From positions 1 to 33,625 of the forward strand of contig JAOPXM010000083.1 of NCBI GenBank assembly GCA_025965125.1: 33,625 nt of DNA, written 5' to 3'. Position 1 is the stretch's first letter. Every line of letters begins with the position of its first letter. The notes under the pieces are model-generated. The model saw only the letters and a list, made by a program, of their open reading frames with translations. It had not been told where the DNA came from and made no database searches. Positions 22,823 through 32,029 of the stretch are shown piece by piece. Source of the stretch: Nocardioides sp. GTDB lineage: Bacteria > Actinomycetota > Actinomycetes > Propionibacteriales > Nocardioidaceae. The position numbers and the translations under genes were made by a program.

Positions 22823-22895
22823 GTCGTCTGGGACACCTTCCCCGGCCCCAGAAGACGACTTCCCCGACGGGGAGCGGGCAGGGACCTGGCCCTGC
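22823..22895 (+). ncRNA. Structured leader upstream of rsmH; candidate mraW RNA motif
   Basis: Three consecutive hairpins: GTCGTCT (22823-22829) with AGACGAC (22853-22859), reinforced by GGG/CCC inside; TCCCC/GGGGA around a 3-nt loop (22861-22873); and GCAGGG (22878-22883) with CCCTGC (22890-22895). No U-tract follows, so a simple terminator is unlikely. A conserved structured RNA named the mraW motif is known in the leaders of mraW (rsmH) genes of actinobacteria; location fits, but identity was not verified against the Rfam model. Confidence 0.5.
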
Positions 22896-22953
22896 GGATC
22901 CGTGCCAGCAACACCACCAACCAGCAGCGCGTTCAACGAGCGGGGTCGAACCG

Positions 22954-23103
22954 ATGAGCAGCACACCCATCACCGAGATGGCACCCGGCGCCGTCCGCGT
23001 GCGGCACCAGGCTCGCGAGGCCGCGGCCCTGATGGCCTTCTCCGCCGCAACCTCGGTCGGCGTCGCCCTCAGCCTGCTCCTCGTCGCGAGCCTCGGCCGC
23101 TGA
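22954..23103 (+). CDS. 49-residue single-pass membrane protein between mraZ and rsmH
   Basis: The frame from ATG 22954 to TGA 23103 encodes 49 residues: a polar N-terminus with charged residues ([12 protein letters not shown]), then one hydrophobic segment of about 20 residues ([19 protein letters not shown]) and a short SLGR end, a typical N-in single-pass protein. Almost every codon ends in G or C, as in neighbouring genes. The rsmH ATG follows the stop by 1 nt (TGACATG), so translation is probably coupled. No strong Shine-Dalgarno is seen; GCGGGG is about 8 nt upstream. It lies inside the division cluster and could be a small divisome or envelope component. No homologous family could be named. 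Confidence 0.7.
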   Translation: MSSTPITEMAPGAVRVRHQAREAAALMAFSAATSVGVALSLLLVASLGR

Positions 23104-23104
23104 C

Positions 23105-24067
23105 ATGACCAGCTCCCGCCACGTCCCGGTGCTCCTCGACCGGGTCGTCGCTCTACTTGCGCCCGCACTCGACCACGACGGTGCCGTGATGGTCGATGCG
23201 ACGCTCGGCCTCGGTGGGCACACGGAGGCCGTCCTCACCCGGTGCGAGCTGGCCCGGGTGATCGGCATCGACCGCGACCCGGCGGCCCTCGAGCTCGCCC
23301 GGACCCGGCTGGCCCCCTTCGGTGACCGCTTCACCGGCGTCCACGCCGTGTACGACGAGCTGCCGGACGTCCTCGACGAGCTCGGCCTGGCCTCCGTCGA
23401 CGCCGTGCTCTTCGACCTCGGCGTCTCTTCGATGCAGCTCGACGTCCGAGAGCGCGGTTTTGCCTACTCCGAGGACGCCCCGCTGGACATGCGGATGGAC
23501 GCCACGACGGGCCTGACGGCCGCCGACGTCCTCAACACCTACTCGGCCCAGGACCTCACCCGGGTCCTTCGGGAGTACGGCGAGGAGAAGTTCGCGCGCA
23601 AGATCGCGGGCGCGATCGTCCGGCAGCGGGAGACGAGGCCCTTCAGCACCTCGGCGGGACTCGTCGAGCTGCTGTACGCCGAGATCCCGGCACCGGCCCG
23701 GCGCACGGGCGGGCACCCGGCGAAGCGGACGTTCCAGGCCCTGCGCATGGAGGTCAACGACGAGCTCGCCGTCCTGCGCCTCGCGATCCCGGCCGCCATC
23801 GACGCGATCGCCGTGGGCGGGCGGGTCGTCGTGGAGTCGTACCACTCGCTCGAGGACCGCCTGGTGAAGCGGGCCTTCACCGCGGCGACGAGGTCCGAGG
23901 TGCCGCTCGACCTGCCGTTCGTGCCGGAGGGATCCGAGCCCGCCCTTCGCCTGCTCACCCGCGGGTCCGAGAAGGCCGACGCCCACGAGATCGAGCAGAA
24001 CCCGCGCGCCGCCTCGGTCCGGCTCCGCGCGGTCGAGCGAGTCCACCCGAGAGGAAACGCAGCATGA
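23105..24067 (+). CDS. rsmH: 16S rRNA (cytosine1402-N4)-methyltransferase
   Basis: A 320-residue methyltransferase (formerly MraW) that N4-methylates C1402 of 16S rRNA in the decoding centre. Features: [13 protein letters not shown] at the N-terminus, SAM motif [14 protein letters not shown] (about 31-44), [23 protein letters not shown] with [34 protein letters not shown] and [14 protein letters not shown]. Length is normal. ATG 23105 starts 1 nt after the small membrane protein gene, and the stop overlaps ftsL by ATGA. Confidence 0.97.
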   Translation: MTSSRHVPVLLDRVVALLAPALDHDGAVMVDATLGLGGHTEAVLTRCELARVIGIDRDPAALELARTRLAPFGDRFTGVHAVYDELPDVLDELGLASVDAVLFDLGVSSMQLDVRERGFAYSEDAPLDMRMDATTGLTAADVLNTYSAQDLTRVLREYGEEKFARKIAGAIVRQRETRPFSTSAGLVELLYAEIPAPARRTGGHPAKRTFQALRMEVNDELAVLRLAIPAAIDAIAVGGRVVVESYHSLEDRLVKRAFTAATRSEVPLDLPFVPEGSEPALRLLTRGSEKADAHEIEQNPRAASVRLRAVERVHPRGNAA

Positions 24068-24684
24068 GCAGTCCCGCCGTCCAGATCCGGTCCCGGGTTC
24101 CGCGGTTCGCCGACGCTGCGATCGCCCGGGCGCGGCTGACCGTCGTCCCGCGGCGCCGGGTGCGCGCTGCCCGCGTGCCGTTCGTGACGCTCGTCAGCCT
24201 GCTGCTGCTCGGTGGTGTGGTCGGGCTGCTGCTGTTCAACACCTCGATGCAGCAGGCCTCGTTCGCCTCCACGGCTCTCGAGGAGCAGGCGGCGAATCTC
24301 ACGGCCCGCAAGCAGACCCTCCAGATGGAGGTCGAGAAGCTTCGCGACCCGCAGCACGTCGCCGCCGATGCGCAGGCCCTGGGCATGGTGCTCGCCGGCC
24401 CACCGGCGTACCTCAACCTGTCCGACGGTTCGGTGACCGGCGATCCCATGCCGGCGACGCCCGACAACCGGTTGCGCGTCTACGCCGCCCCGCCGGTCAA
24501 GCCCCCCTCGATCGACCCCCGCCCGATCCACAAGATCGTGCAGCCGCAGGAGGGCATCCTGCCGGGCACCACGGACCCGTCGGCCGACACGGGGGCGGGC
24601 TCGCCGGCAAACACCCGCTCGACCGGTACAAATGACTCACACAAGAACCAGCAGTCACATAGGCAACACCAGAACCAGCACTGA
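24064..24684 (+). CDS. ftsL: Cell division protein FtsL-like
   Basis: A 206-residue bitopic protein in the ftsL position (Rv2164c equivalent). A basic cytosolic N-terminus ([13 protein letters not shown]) precedes one membrane helix (about 39-58, [19 protein letters not shown]), and a periplasmic coiled coil follows (about 70-100, [24 protein letters not shown]). It is Pro-rich from about 145. FtsL forms a complex with DivIC/FtsB and activates FtsWI. ATG 24064 overlaps the rsmH stop (ATGA). The last 20 residues are odd: Asn/Gln/His-rich (for example [15 protein letters not shown]), with low GC and rare codons, unlike the rest of the gene. The C-terminal end comes 25 nt before the ftsI start. 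Confidence 0.88.
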   Translation: MSSPAVQIRSRVPRFADAAIARARLTVVPRRRVRAARVPFVTLVSLLLLGGVVGLLLFNTSMQQASFASTALEEQAANLTARKQTLQMEVEKLRDPQHVAADAQALGMVLAGPPAYLNLSDGSVTGDPMPATPDNRLRVYAAPPVKPPSIDPRPIHKIVQPQEGILPGTTDPSADTGAGSPANTRSTGTNDSHKNQQSHRQHQNQH

Positions 24685-24709
24685 CCGACCGACGAAGCCG
24701 GAGACACCC

Positions 24710-26494
24710 GTGGCCCGAACCAGCCAGCCGCTGCGTCCGCGCGGCAGCCTGCGCGGCTCACCGACCCTGCGTCTGCGCGTCGGGTTCGTCCTGATCGCGA
24801 TGGTGCTCTCGGTCTTCGGTGCCCGGCTGGTGCAGCTCCAGGGCATCGATCCCGGTTCGTACGCCGCGATGGCGGCGGCCGAGGGCATGGTCAACGTGGT
24901 GCTGCCGGCCGAGCGCGGCAACATCCTCGACCGCAACGGCGAGCCCCTGGCCGACTCGATCGACGGTCTGATGGTGGTGGCCGATCCCTACATGACCGTC
25001 GACCAGGCCCCCGAGATCGCCAAGTTCCTCGCGCAGCGGCTGAACGTCGACTACTTCACGACGCTCCAGCGCTTGCGGGCGCGCACCGCGAACGGCGACT
25101 ACAGCAGGTTCCAGTACATCGCCCGCCGGGTTCCCTCGACGCTCGCCTCGGACGTCGTGACGGCGGCCGCCAAACGCGGCTTCGAGGGCATCGCGACCCG
25201 TCGTGACCCGGTCCGCGACTACCCCGCGGCCGACGTAGCCGCCAACCTCATCGGCTTCCTCGGCACCGACGAGCCGCTCGCCGGGCTCGAGCGCACGTTC
25301 AACAAGCAGCTGGCCGGTCGAGACGGCTCGGCCCGCTACGAGGTCGGCGCCGGCAACGTGATCCCGCTCGGGCAGAACACCGTCACCGACGCCGTCAACG
25401 GCACGGACCTGCACACCACCATCGACCGCGATCTGCAGTGGTACACCCAGCGGGTCATGCGCCAGACCGTCGAGGACGCCCAGGCCGACTCCGGGGTCGC
25501 GGTGATCATGGACTCGAAGACGGGCGAGCTGCTGGCGCTGGCCGACTACCCGACGTTCGATGCGAACGCGCCGCTCGAGTCGCCGAAGAAGGACCTGGGC
25601 TCGCGGGCCATGCAGGACGTCTACGAGCCGGGGTCCGTCGAGAAGGTCCTCACGCTGAGCGCCCTCATCGACGCGGGCAAGGTGACCGACCGCACCAAGC
25701 TGCGCGTCCCCGGCTCGCTGTCTCGCCAGGACCGGGTCATCCACGACTGGTGGGCGCACGGGCTCATCCACCTGACGCTGGCCGGCGTGGTCGCGCAGTC
25801 CTCCAACATCGGCACCGTGCTGGCCACCGACAAGTTCAAGCCTGGACAGCTGCGGTCCTACCTCTCCAAGTTCGGGCTGGGCCAGAAGACCAACGTCGGC
25901 GTGCGCGGGGAGACCTCCGGCCTGCTCCCGGACCCCAGCCAGTGGACCCACCAGACGCAGGACCGCGTCGCGTTCGGCCAGTCGGTCTCGGTCAACGCCG
26001 TGCAGATGACCGCGGCCATCAACACCATCGCGAACAGCGGGGTCCGGGTCTCGCCCAGCCTCATCGAAGGCACGGCCACCACCGCCGACGGCGACGTCGT
26101 CGGCACCGACACCACCACCACGCGCCGGGTGGTCAGCGAGGACGCCGCGCACCAGATGATGCTGATGATGGAGCGGGTGATCGACCCCGAGGTGGGCGTC
26201 GCACCCGGAGCGGCGGTCCCGGGCTACCGGGTGGCCGGCAAGACCGGCACCGCCCAGCGGGTGGGCGCCCAGTGCGGTTGCTACGACGGCACGTTCACGG
26301 TCTCCTTTGCCGGCTTCGCCCCCGCCGACGACCCGCGCTTCACGATCTACGTCGTCGTGCAGAACCCACGCAACGGGGGCGGCGGCGGATCGGTCGCCGG
26401 CCCGGCGTTCGCGAAGATGATGAGCTACGCGCTGCGTCGGTACGCCGTACCTCCCACGGGCACGAGGCCCTCGCGCCTTCCCATCGTGTGGTGA
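24710..26494 (+). CDS. ftsI: Septal transpeptidase FtsI (PBP3 class B)
   Basis: A 594-residue class B penicillin-binding protein that cross-links septal peptidoglycan together with FtsW. A single N-terminal membrane helix (about 20-40, RVGFVLIAMVLSVFGARL) is followed by the PBP dimerisation region beginning ERGNILDRNGEPLA, and the transpeptidase domain. Active-site motifs: SVEK with Ser309 and Lys312, SSN at 364-366, and KTG at 511-513. No PASTA domain follows. GTG 24710 is preferred because GGAG lies 6 nt upstream; an ATG at 24632 would add 26 residues coded by rare codons that overlap ftsL. It carries the Cys pair CGC after the KTG strand. The stop sits in a hairpin. Confidence 0.95.
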   Translation: MARTSQPLRPRGSLRGSPTLRLRVGFVLIAMVLSVFGARLVQLQGIDPGSYAAMAAAEGMVNVVLPAERGNILDRNGEPLADSIDGLMVVADPYMTVDQAPEIAKFLAQRLNVDYFTTLQRLRARTANGDYSRFQYIARRVPSTLASDVVTAAAKRGFEGIATRRDPVRDYPAADVAANLIGFLGTDEPLAGLERTFNKQLAGRDGSARYEVGAGNVIPLGQNTVTDAVNGTDLHTTIDRDLQWYTQRVMRQTVEDAQADSGVAVIMDSKTGELLALADYPTFDANAPLESPKKDLGSRAMQDVYEPGSVEKVLTLSALIDAGKVTDRTKLRVPGSLSRQDRVIHDWWAHGLIHLTLAGVVAQSSNIGTVLATDKFKPGQLRSYLSKFGLGQKTNVGVRGETSGLLPDPSQWTHQTQDRVAFGQSVSVNAVQMTAAINTIANSGVRVSPSLIEGTATTADGDVVGTDTTTTRRVVSEDAAHQMMLMMERVIDPEVGVAPGAAVPGYRVAGKTGTAQRVGAQCGCYDGTFTVSFAGFAPADDPRFTIYVVVQNPRNGGGGGSVAGPAFAKMMSYALRRYAVPPTGTRPSRLPIVW

Positions 26495-26508
26495 CCGTCC
26501 GCGGTCAC
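26491..26508 (+). terminator. Hairpin spanning the ftsI stop codon
   Basis: GTGACCG (26491-26497) and CGGTCAC (26502-26508) form a perfect 7-bp stem with a TCCG tetraloop; the ftsI stop (26492-26494) is in the first arm. Without a U-tract it could act as an attenuator or RNA end rather than a full terminator. Confidence 0.4.
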
Positions 26509-26516
26509 CGGAGCGA

Positions 26517-26522
26517 TAACCT
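26517..26522 (+). promoter_or_regulatory. Possible -10 element for murE
   Basis: TAACCT lies 17 nt before the murE ATG (26540), after the ftsI hairpin, so transcription could restart here with a leader of about 10 nt. No -35 is evident. Confidence 0.3.
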
Positions 26523-26539
26523 CGCGGCGTGAGTCGCCC

Positions 26540-28072
26540 ATGAACGCGGACCTCCTGGCGGCGACCCGTCCGCAGCACCCGGTGCGCACGCGCCTCCGCG
26601 ACCTCACGACCTGGCTCGATGCGTTCGACACGGGCTGCGTGAGCCTCGGTGACGTCGACGGGATCGACGTGACCGGCCTTTCCCTCAGCTCACAACGGAT
26701 CCTCCCGGGTGATGTGTACGCCGCTTTGCCGGGCACCCGCGTGCACGGCATCGAGTTCGCGGAAGCAGCCATCTCAGCGGGTGCCGTCGCGATCCTGACC
26801 GACCCCGCTGGCGCGCAGGCGCGTGCCCGCAGCGACGTACCCCTCCTGATCGTCGAGGAACCCCGCCGAGTCCTGGGCCGTCTGGCCGCGAAGATCTACG
26901 GCGACCCGGCCACTTCGATGCAGATGATCGGAGTCACCGGGACCCAGGGCAAGACCACCACGACCCGACTGGCCGAAGGCGGGCTGGAACTGGCCGGCGT
27001 CAGCGCCGCGGTCATCGGCACCGTCGGCACCCGGGTCGCCGGCCAGGACCTCAAGACGTCCCTGACCACCCCGGAGGCGCCCGATCTGCATGGGCTGTTC
27101 GCGATGATGCGCGAGCGCGACGTGGTCGCCTGCGCGATGGAGGTCTCGAGCCACGCACTCGTGATGGGCCGCGTCGACGGGGTGGTGTTCGACGTGGCGG
27201 TCTTCCTCAACCTCGGGCGCGATCACCTCGACTTCCACACCGACCTCGAGGACTACTTCCGCGCCAAGGCTTCGCTGTTCACCCCCGAGCGGGCCCGGCT
27301 CGGACTGGTCAACATCGACGACGAGCACGGCCGCCGGCTGGTCGCGGACGCGACCATCCCGATGCGGACGCTGTCCGCGGCCGGTGCCGACGCCGACTGG
27401 CGGGCTGTCGAGGTCGAGCCCGGCGCCGGCGGGTCGACGTTCACCGTGCTCGGACCGGACGGGCTGCGGATCCCGGCCGGGGTGCCGCTGCCCGGAGACT
27501 TCAACGTCGCCAACGCGCTGGCCGCGATCGCTGCGTCGGCTGAGGCCGGGTTCGACGCGGTGCGGGTGGCCGACGGGATCCGGCGGGGGAGCGGCGTGCC
27601 GGGCCGCTTCGAGCTGGTCGACGCGGGCCAGGACTTCGTGGTCGTCGTCGACTACGCCCACAAGCCGGACGCCGTCGAGGCCGCGCTGAGCACCCTGCGT
27701 CCGTTGACCGAGGGCCGGGTCATTGTCGTGCTCGGGGCCGGCGGCGACCGGGACCTCGGCAAACGGCCGATCATGGGCGAGATCGCGGCACGCCTGGCCG
27801 ACGTGTTCGTGGTCACCGACGACAACCCTCGCACCGAGGACCCCGCGGCGATCCGGGCCGCGGTGCTCGACGGCACCGGTGCGGCGTCCGCCGAGGTCGT
27901 GGAGATCGGTGACCGTCGGGCGGCGATCCATGACGCCGTCCGCCGGGCCCGTCCTGGCGACATCGTGCTGATCGCGGGCAAGGGCCATGAGGCCGGCCAG
28001 GAGATCGCGGGCGTGGTTCATCCGTTCGACGACCGCGACGTGGCCCTCGAAGCCTTGCGGGACCGCTCGTGA
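26540..28072 (+). CDS. murE: UDP-MurNAc-tripeptide synthetase MurE
   Basis: A 510-residue cytosolic ligase that adds the third residue (diaminopimelate) to UDP-MurNAc-Ala-Glu. Motifs: P-loop GTQGKTTT with Lys138, EVSSHAL, carbamylated Lys243 in YFRAKASLFT, and the diaminopimelate-recognition motif DNPR (428-431). Nocardioides-type organisms use LL-diaminopimelate, yet the DNPR motif is the one found in meso-DAP enzymes, so the isomer cannot be read from it. The Shine-Dalgarno is weak. It overlaps murF by 4 nt (GTGA). Confidence 0.96.
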   Translation: MNADLLAATRPQHPVRTRLRDLTTWLDAFDTGCVSLGDVDGIDVTGLSLSSQRILPGDVYAALPGTRVHGIEFAEAAISAGAVAILTDPAGAQARARSDVPLLIVEEPRRVLGRLAAKIYGDPATSMQMIGVTGTQGKTTTTRLAEGGLELAGVSAAVIGTVGTRVAGQDLKTSLTTPEAPDLHGLFAMMRERDVVACAMEVSSHALVMGRVDGVVFDVAVFLNLGRDHLDFHTDLEDYFRAKASLFTPERARLGLVNIDDEHGRRLVADATIPMRTLSAAGADADWRAVEVEPGAGGSTFTVLGPDGLRIPAGVPLPGDFNVANALAAIAASAEAGFDAVRVADGIRRGSGVPGRFELVDAGQDFVVVVDYAHKPDAVEAALSTLRPLTEGRVIVVLGAGGDRDLGKRPIMGEIAARLADVFVVTDDNPRTEDPAAIRAAVLDGTGAASAEVVEIGDRRAAIHDAVRRARPGDIVLIAGKGHEAGQEIAGVVHPFDDRDVALEALRDRS

Positions 28073-29439
28073 TCGCGATGACCCTCGGGGAGATCGCCGA
28101 GGTCGTCGGGGGCACGGTCGACGGCGACTCCTCCGTCGTCGTGACCGGCTCGGCGTACGTCGACAGCCGCAACCAGGTCCCCGAGGGCCTGTTCGTGGCG
28201 GTCGTCGGCGAACGGGTCGACGGCCACGACTTCGTCGAGGGCGCGCATGCCGTTCTCGGCAGCCGGGCTACGGGGGTCCCGTCCGTGCTCGTGCCGGACC
28301 CCGTCACCGCGCTCGGCCGGCTGGCCAGGCACGTCGTCGACCGGCTCGACGCCACCGTGATCGCACTGACCGGCTCCCAGGGCAAGACCGGCACCAAGGA
28401 CTACCTCGCGCAGGTGCTGGCCGCCGCCGGCCCGACGGTGGCCACGGCCGCCAACAACAACAACGAGCTGGGCGTGCCGCTCACCCTGCTCCGCGCCGAC
28501 GCCCGCACGACGTACCTCGTGGTGGAGATGGGAGCCCGCGGGATCGGGCACATCTCCTACCTGTGCGACATCGCGCCCCCGAGCATCGCGGCCGTCCTCA
28601 ACGTGGGCACCGCGCATGTCGGGGAGTTCGGCAGCCGTGAGGCGATCGCCGTAGCCAAGGGCGAGATCCTCGAGGCCCTGCCCGCGGACGGGGTCGCGGT
28701 GGTCAACGCCGACGACGACCTGACCGCCGTGATGGGCGACCGGACCGCCGCGCGCGTGCTCACGTTCGGCGTCGGCGGTGACGTGTCCTGGCGCGGCCTG
28801 GAGCTGGACGACCTGGGCAGGCCCACGTTCGAGCTCGGGTACGCCGGCGAGTGGCTGCCCGTGCACCTGGCCCAGACCGGAGCGCACCAGGTTGCGAACG
28901 CGACCGCGTCCGCCGCTCTGGCCCTCGCCGCCGGGCTTCCCCTGACCGCGATCGCCGAGGCTCTCGGCCACGCGGCGTCCGCGTCCCGGTGGCGCATGGA
29001 GGTCCAGGAACGCGCCGACGGCCTGCTGGTGGTCAACGACGCCTACAACGCCAACCCGGCCTCGATGGCCGCAGCGATCGATGCCCTGGTCGCGATCGGC
29101 GGCCGCCGGGCCCGGCGTACCGTCGCCGTGCTCGGCGAGATGAAGGAGCTGGGTCCGGCCGCTCACGACGCACATGTCGGGGTGGGCGCGTTCGCGGCGG
29201 CGGCAGGGGTCGACCTGGTGCTGGTCGTCGGGGAGGCCGCGGCGGGCATTGCCGAGGGCGCTCGGGCCAGTGCGGACTGGGCGGGTGAGGCGATCGTCAC
29301 GGCGGGGCGTGACGAAGCACTGGCCTGGTTGCGAAAGAATGCCGTGGCCGAGGACGTCGTCCTGGTCAAGGCGTCACGAGGCGCCGCGCTCGAGTACATC
29401 GCCGAGGGACTTGCGGAAGGGGGGACCTCCACGCCATGA
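28069..29439 (+). CDS. murF: UDP-MurNAc-pentapeptide synthetase MurF
   Basis: A 456-residue cytosolic ligase that adds D-Ala-D-Ala to UDP-MurNAc-tripeptide. Motifs: N-terminal [13 protein letters not shown]-loop [47 protein letters not shown], and the late [20 protein letters not shown] 28069 overlaps the murE stop (GTGA); the ATG at 28078 would remove three residues and is an alternative. The stop overlaps mraY (ATGA), so the Mur ligase and mraY are coupled. Confidence 0.96.
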   Translation: MIAMTLGEIAEVVGGTVDGDSSVVVTGSAYVDSRNQVPEGLFVAVVGERVDGHDFVEGAHAVLGSRATGVPSVLVPDPVTALGRLARHVVDRLDATVIALTGSQGKTGTKDYLAQVLAAAGPTVATAANNNNELGVPLTLLRADARTTYLVVEMGARGIGHISYLCDIAPPSIAAVLNVGTAHVGEFGSREAIAVAKGEILEALPADGVAVVNADDDLTAVMGDRTAARVLTFGVGGDVSWRGLELDDLGRPTFELGYAGEWLPVHLAQTGAHQVANATASAALALAAGLPLTAIAEALGHAASASRWRMEVQERADGLLVVNDAYNANPASMAAAIDALVAIGGRRARRTVAVLGEMKELGPAAHDAHVGVGAFAAAAGVDLVLVVGEAAAGIAEGARASADWAGEAIVTAGRDEALAWLRKNAVAEDVVLVKASRGAALEYIAEGLAEGGTSTP

Positions 29440-30512
29440 GAGCCGTACTCCTCGGCGGCGGCATCGCCCTGCTGATCTCCCTCCTCGGCACCCGCTTCGC
29501 GATCCGGCAGTTCACCCTGCTGGGCTACGGCCAGGAGATCCGCGACGACGGGCCGACCACCCACCACACCAAACGCGGCACCCCCACCATGGGTGGTGTC
29601 GTGATCATCCTCGCGGCGCTGGTCGGCTACTTCGCCGCGAAGCTGATCACCCGGGACATGCCGTCGGCATCCGCGCTGCTGCTGCTGTTCCTGTTCTTCG
29701 GCATGGGCCTGGTCGGTTTCCTCGACGACTTCATCAAGATCTCCAAGCAGCGCAGCCTCGGGCTGCGCAGCAAGGCGAAGATGGTCGGGCAGACCGTCAT
29801 CGGCGTCATCTTCGGCATCCTGGCGCTCTCGCCAATGCTGGAGGACTACCGCGGCAAGACCCCCGCCTCGAACCACATCTCCTTCACCCGCGACATCACG
29901 AGCTTCGCGCTGCCGACCGTGGTGGTGATCCTGCTGATCTGGCTGGTCGTCATCGCGAGCAGCAACGCCGTCAACCTGTCCGACGGCCTCGACGGGCTCG
30001 CCACCGGGGCCTGCGTGATGGTGTTCGGCGCCTACACACTGGTGAACATCTGGCAGAACAACCAGTGGTGCGGCGGCAACGACATCACCTACGGCAAGTG
30101 CTACGAGGTGCGCGATCCGCTCGACCTCGCGATCATCGCGGCCGCCATCACGGGCGCCTGCTTCGGCTTCCTCTGGTGGAACGCCTCACCCGCGCAGATC
30201 TTCATGGGTGACACCGGTTCGCTCGCCCTGGGCAGCGCCCTCGCGGGCCTCGCGATCCTGACCCGCACCGAGATGCTGCTGGTCATCCTCGGCGGTCTCT
30301 TCGTCGTGGAGACCCTCTCGGTGGTGCTGCAGGTGAGCTTCTTCAAGTTCACCAAGGGCCGAAGGGTCTTCCGGATGGCTCCGATCCACCACCACTTCGA
30401 GATGCTCGGCTGGGAGCAGGTCACCGTGGTGATCCGCTTCTGGATCATCACCGGGCTGTGTGTAGCCGCCGGCCTGGGCGTGTTCTACGCCGAGTGGGTA
30501 GCCGGCACGTGA
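29436..30512 (+). CDS. mraY: Phospho-MurNAc-pentapeptide transferase MraY
   Basis: A 358-residue polytopic membrane enzyme that moves phospho-MurNAc-pentapeptide to undecaprenyl phosphate, forming lipid I. Signatures: [12 protein letters not shown] after the first helix, catalytic [34 protein letters not shown], and the cytosolic [13 protein letters not shown] near the end. About ten hydrophobic segments are visible. ATG 29436 overlaps the murF stop and its own stop overlaps murD (GTGA). Confidence 0.97.
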   Translation: MRAVLLGGGIALLISLLGTRFAIRQFTLLGYGQEIRDDGPTTHHTKRGTPTMGGVVIILAALVGYFAAKLITRDMPSASALLLLFLFFGMGLVGFLDDFIKISKQRSLGLRSKAKMVGQTVIGVIFGILALSPMLEDYRGKTPASNHISFTRDITSFALPTVVVILLIWLVVIASSNAVNLSDGLDGLATGACVMVFGAYTLVNIWQNNQWCGGNDITYGKCYEVRDPLDLAIIAAAITGACFGFLWWNASPAQIFMGDTGSLALGSALAGLAILTRTEMLLVILGGLFVVETLSVVLQVSFFKFTKGRRVFRMAPIHHHFEMLGWEQVTVVIRFWIITGLCVAAGLGVFYAEWVAGT

Positions 30513-32008
30513 AGCGTCCGCACGATCTGGGCAGGCACGACTCCTGGGAGGATGTCCACGCGGTCGTCGCGGGCTTCGGTGTCTCCGGGTTCGCGGCCGC
30601 CGACAACCTCAACCACCTCGGGGCCCGCGTCACCGCGCTCGACGAGTCGGCCGAGGGTGGCCGCGGCGACAAGGCCGAGAAGGCGGAGCTCCTCGAGGTC
30701 CTCGGCGCAACGGTCCGACTCGGCGCGGGAGCGACCGAGACCTTGCCCGACGACGTCGACCTGGTCGTCACCTCACCCGGGTGGAAGCCCTCGTCGCCGT
30801 TGCTCGCCCAGGCCCGCGAGCGCGGCGTTCCGGTCTGGGGCGAGGTCGAGCTGGCCTGGCGGCTCCGCGACCCGAACCACCCGGCCCCGTGGCTGGCCGT
30901 CACCGGCACGAACGGCAAGACGACCACGGTGCAGATGCTCGACAGCATCCTGCGGGCGGCCGGGTTGCGCAGCGTCGCGGTGGGCAACGTGGGCCTGCCG
31001 ATCGTCGAGGCCGTCATGGACCCGGAGCCGTACGACGTGCTGGCCGTCGAGCTGTCCAGCTTCCAGCTCCACTACACCGAGTCGATGAGCGCCGAGGCGG
31101 CCGCGGTGCTGAACGTCGCCGAGGACCACCTCGACTGGTACTCCGGGCCTTCTGGGATGGATGACTACGCAGCCGACAAGGGCCGGATCTACGAGCGCGT
31201 CCAGAAGGCCTGCATCTACAACGCGGCCGACCCCGCGACGGAGGCGATGGTGCGCGGGGCCGACGTCCTCGAGGGTGCCCGCGCGATCGGCTTCACCCTG
31301 GGCATGCCCGGGGTCGGGATGGTCGGCGTGGTCGAAGACATCCTGGCCGACCGCGCGTTCATCGAGCAGCGTGAGTCCAGCGCCGCTGAGCTGTGCACGC
31401 TGGCCGACCTGGCCAGCGACGCCCCCCACTTCGTCCAGGACGCGCTGGCCGCCGCCGCCCTGGCGCGCGCCCACGGTGTCTCGCAGGCCGCGGTCCGCGA
31501 CGGACTGCGCGCCTTCCGTCCTGACGGCCACCGGATCGCCTTCGTCGCCGAGCACGACGGGATCACCTGGGTCGACGACTCCAAAGCCACGAACCCGCAC
31601 GCCGCCCAGGCGTCGTTGCTCGGCTACGACCGGGTGGTCTGGGTCGCCGGCGGCCTGGCCAAGGGTGCCCGGTTCGACGACCTGGTCGTGGCGGTGCGAG
31701 GTCGGCTGCGCGGCGTCGTACTCCTCGGGCGCGACCGCGACGTCATCGCCGCGGCGCTTTCGCGACACGCCCCGGATGTGCCCGTCATCGTGGTCGGCGA
31801 CGGTGAGACTGAGCGGGCACCATCAGCAACATCAGCACCACCAGGTGAACATGGCTCCATGGGACGCGTCGTGGAAGCGGCTGCCGAGTTGGCCCGACCC
31901 GGCGACACGGTCTTGCTCGCTCCGGGATGCGCCTCCATGGACATGTTCACCAACTACGCCGAGCGGGGCGACGCGTTCGCCACGGCGGTGAGGAACCGGA
32001 TCGCCTGA
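30509..32008 (+). CDS. murD: UDP-MurNAc-L-alanine:D-glutamate ligase MurD
   Basis: A 499-residue cytosolic ligase. A Rossmann-like N-terminus ([17 protein letters not shown]) precedes the P-loop [11 protein letters not shown], then [13 protein letters not shown], and the C-terminal [10 protein letters not shown] and [25 protein letters not shown] 30509 overlaps the mraY stop (GTGA); the frame is open further upstream inside mraY. Between about residues 432 and 451, in the segment after [10 protein letters not shown], is a low-complexity insertion ([14 protein letters not shown]) coded by lower-GC DNA with tandem CATCAGCA units. Other MurD proteins go directly from this strand to the helix that begins with RVVEAA. 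The gap before ftsW is 21 nt. Confidence 0.95.
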   Translation: MKRPHDLGRHDSWEDVHAVVAGFGVSGFAAADNLNHLGARVTALDESAEGGRGDKAEKAELLEVLGATVRLGAGATETLPDDVDLVVTSPGWKPSSPLLAQARERGVPVWGEVELAWRLRDPNHPAPWLAVTGTNGKTTTVQMLDSILRAAGLRSVAVGNVGLPIVEAVMDPEPYDVLAVELSSFQLHYTESMSAEAAAVLNVAEDHLDWYSGPSGMDDYAADKGRIYERVQKACIYNAADPATEAMVRGADVLEGARAIGFTLGMPGVGMVGVVEDILADRAFIEQRESSAAELCTLADLASDAPHFVQDALAAAALARAHGVSQAAVRDGLRAFRPDGHRIAFVAEHDGITWVDDSKATNPHAAQASLLGYDRVVWVAGGLAKGARFDDLVVAVRGRLRGVVLLGRDRDVIAAALSRHAPDVPVIVVGDGETERAPSATSAPPGEHGSMGRVVEAAAELARPGDTVLLAPGCASMDMFTNYAERGDAFATAVRNRIA

Positions 32009-32029
32009 CGAGGAAGGGGTCGCGACGCG

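Noticed and set aside
22809..22957. Second 49-residue frame (MPVPSVVWDTF...) before the small membrane protein, with ATGA overlap
   Set aside because: It lies over the three hairpins, uses AGA codons and lacks GC3 bias; more likely untranslated leader.
24632..24709. Upstream ATG for ftsI adding 26 residues
   Set aside because: Rare codons (ATA, AGA), no Shine-Dalgarno, overlap with ftsL; GTG 24710 has GGAG at good spacing.
24758..26578. Minus-strand open frame of 606 residues
   Set aside because: Antisense to ftsI; no recognisable domain.
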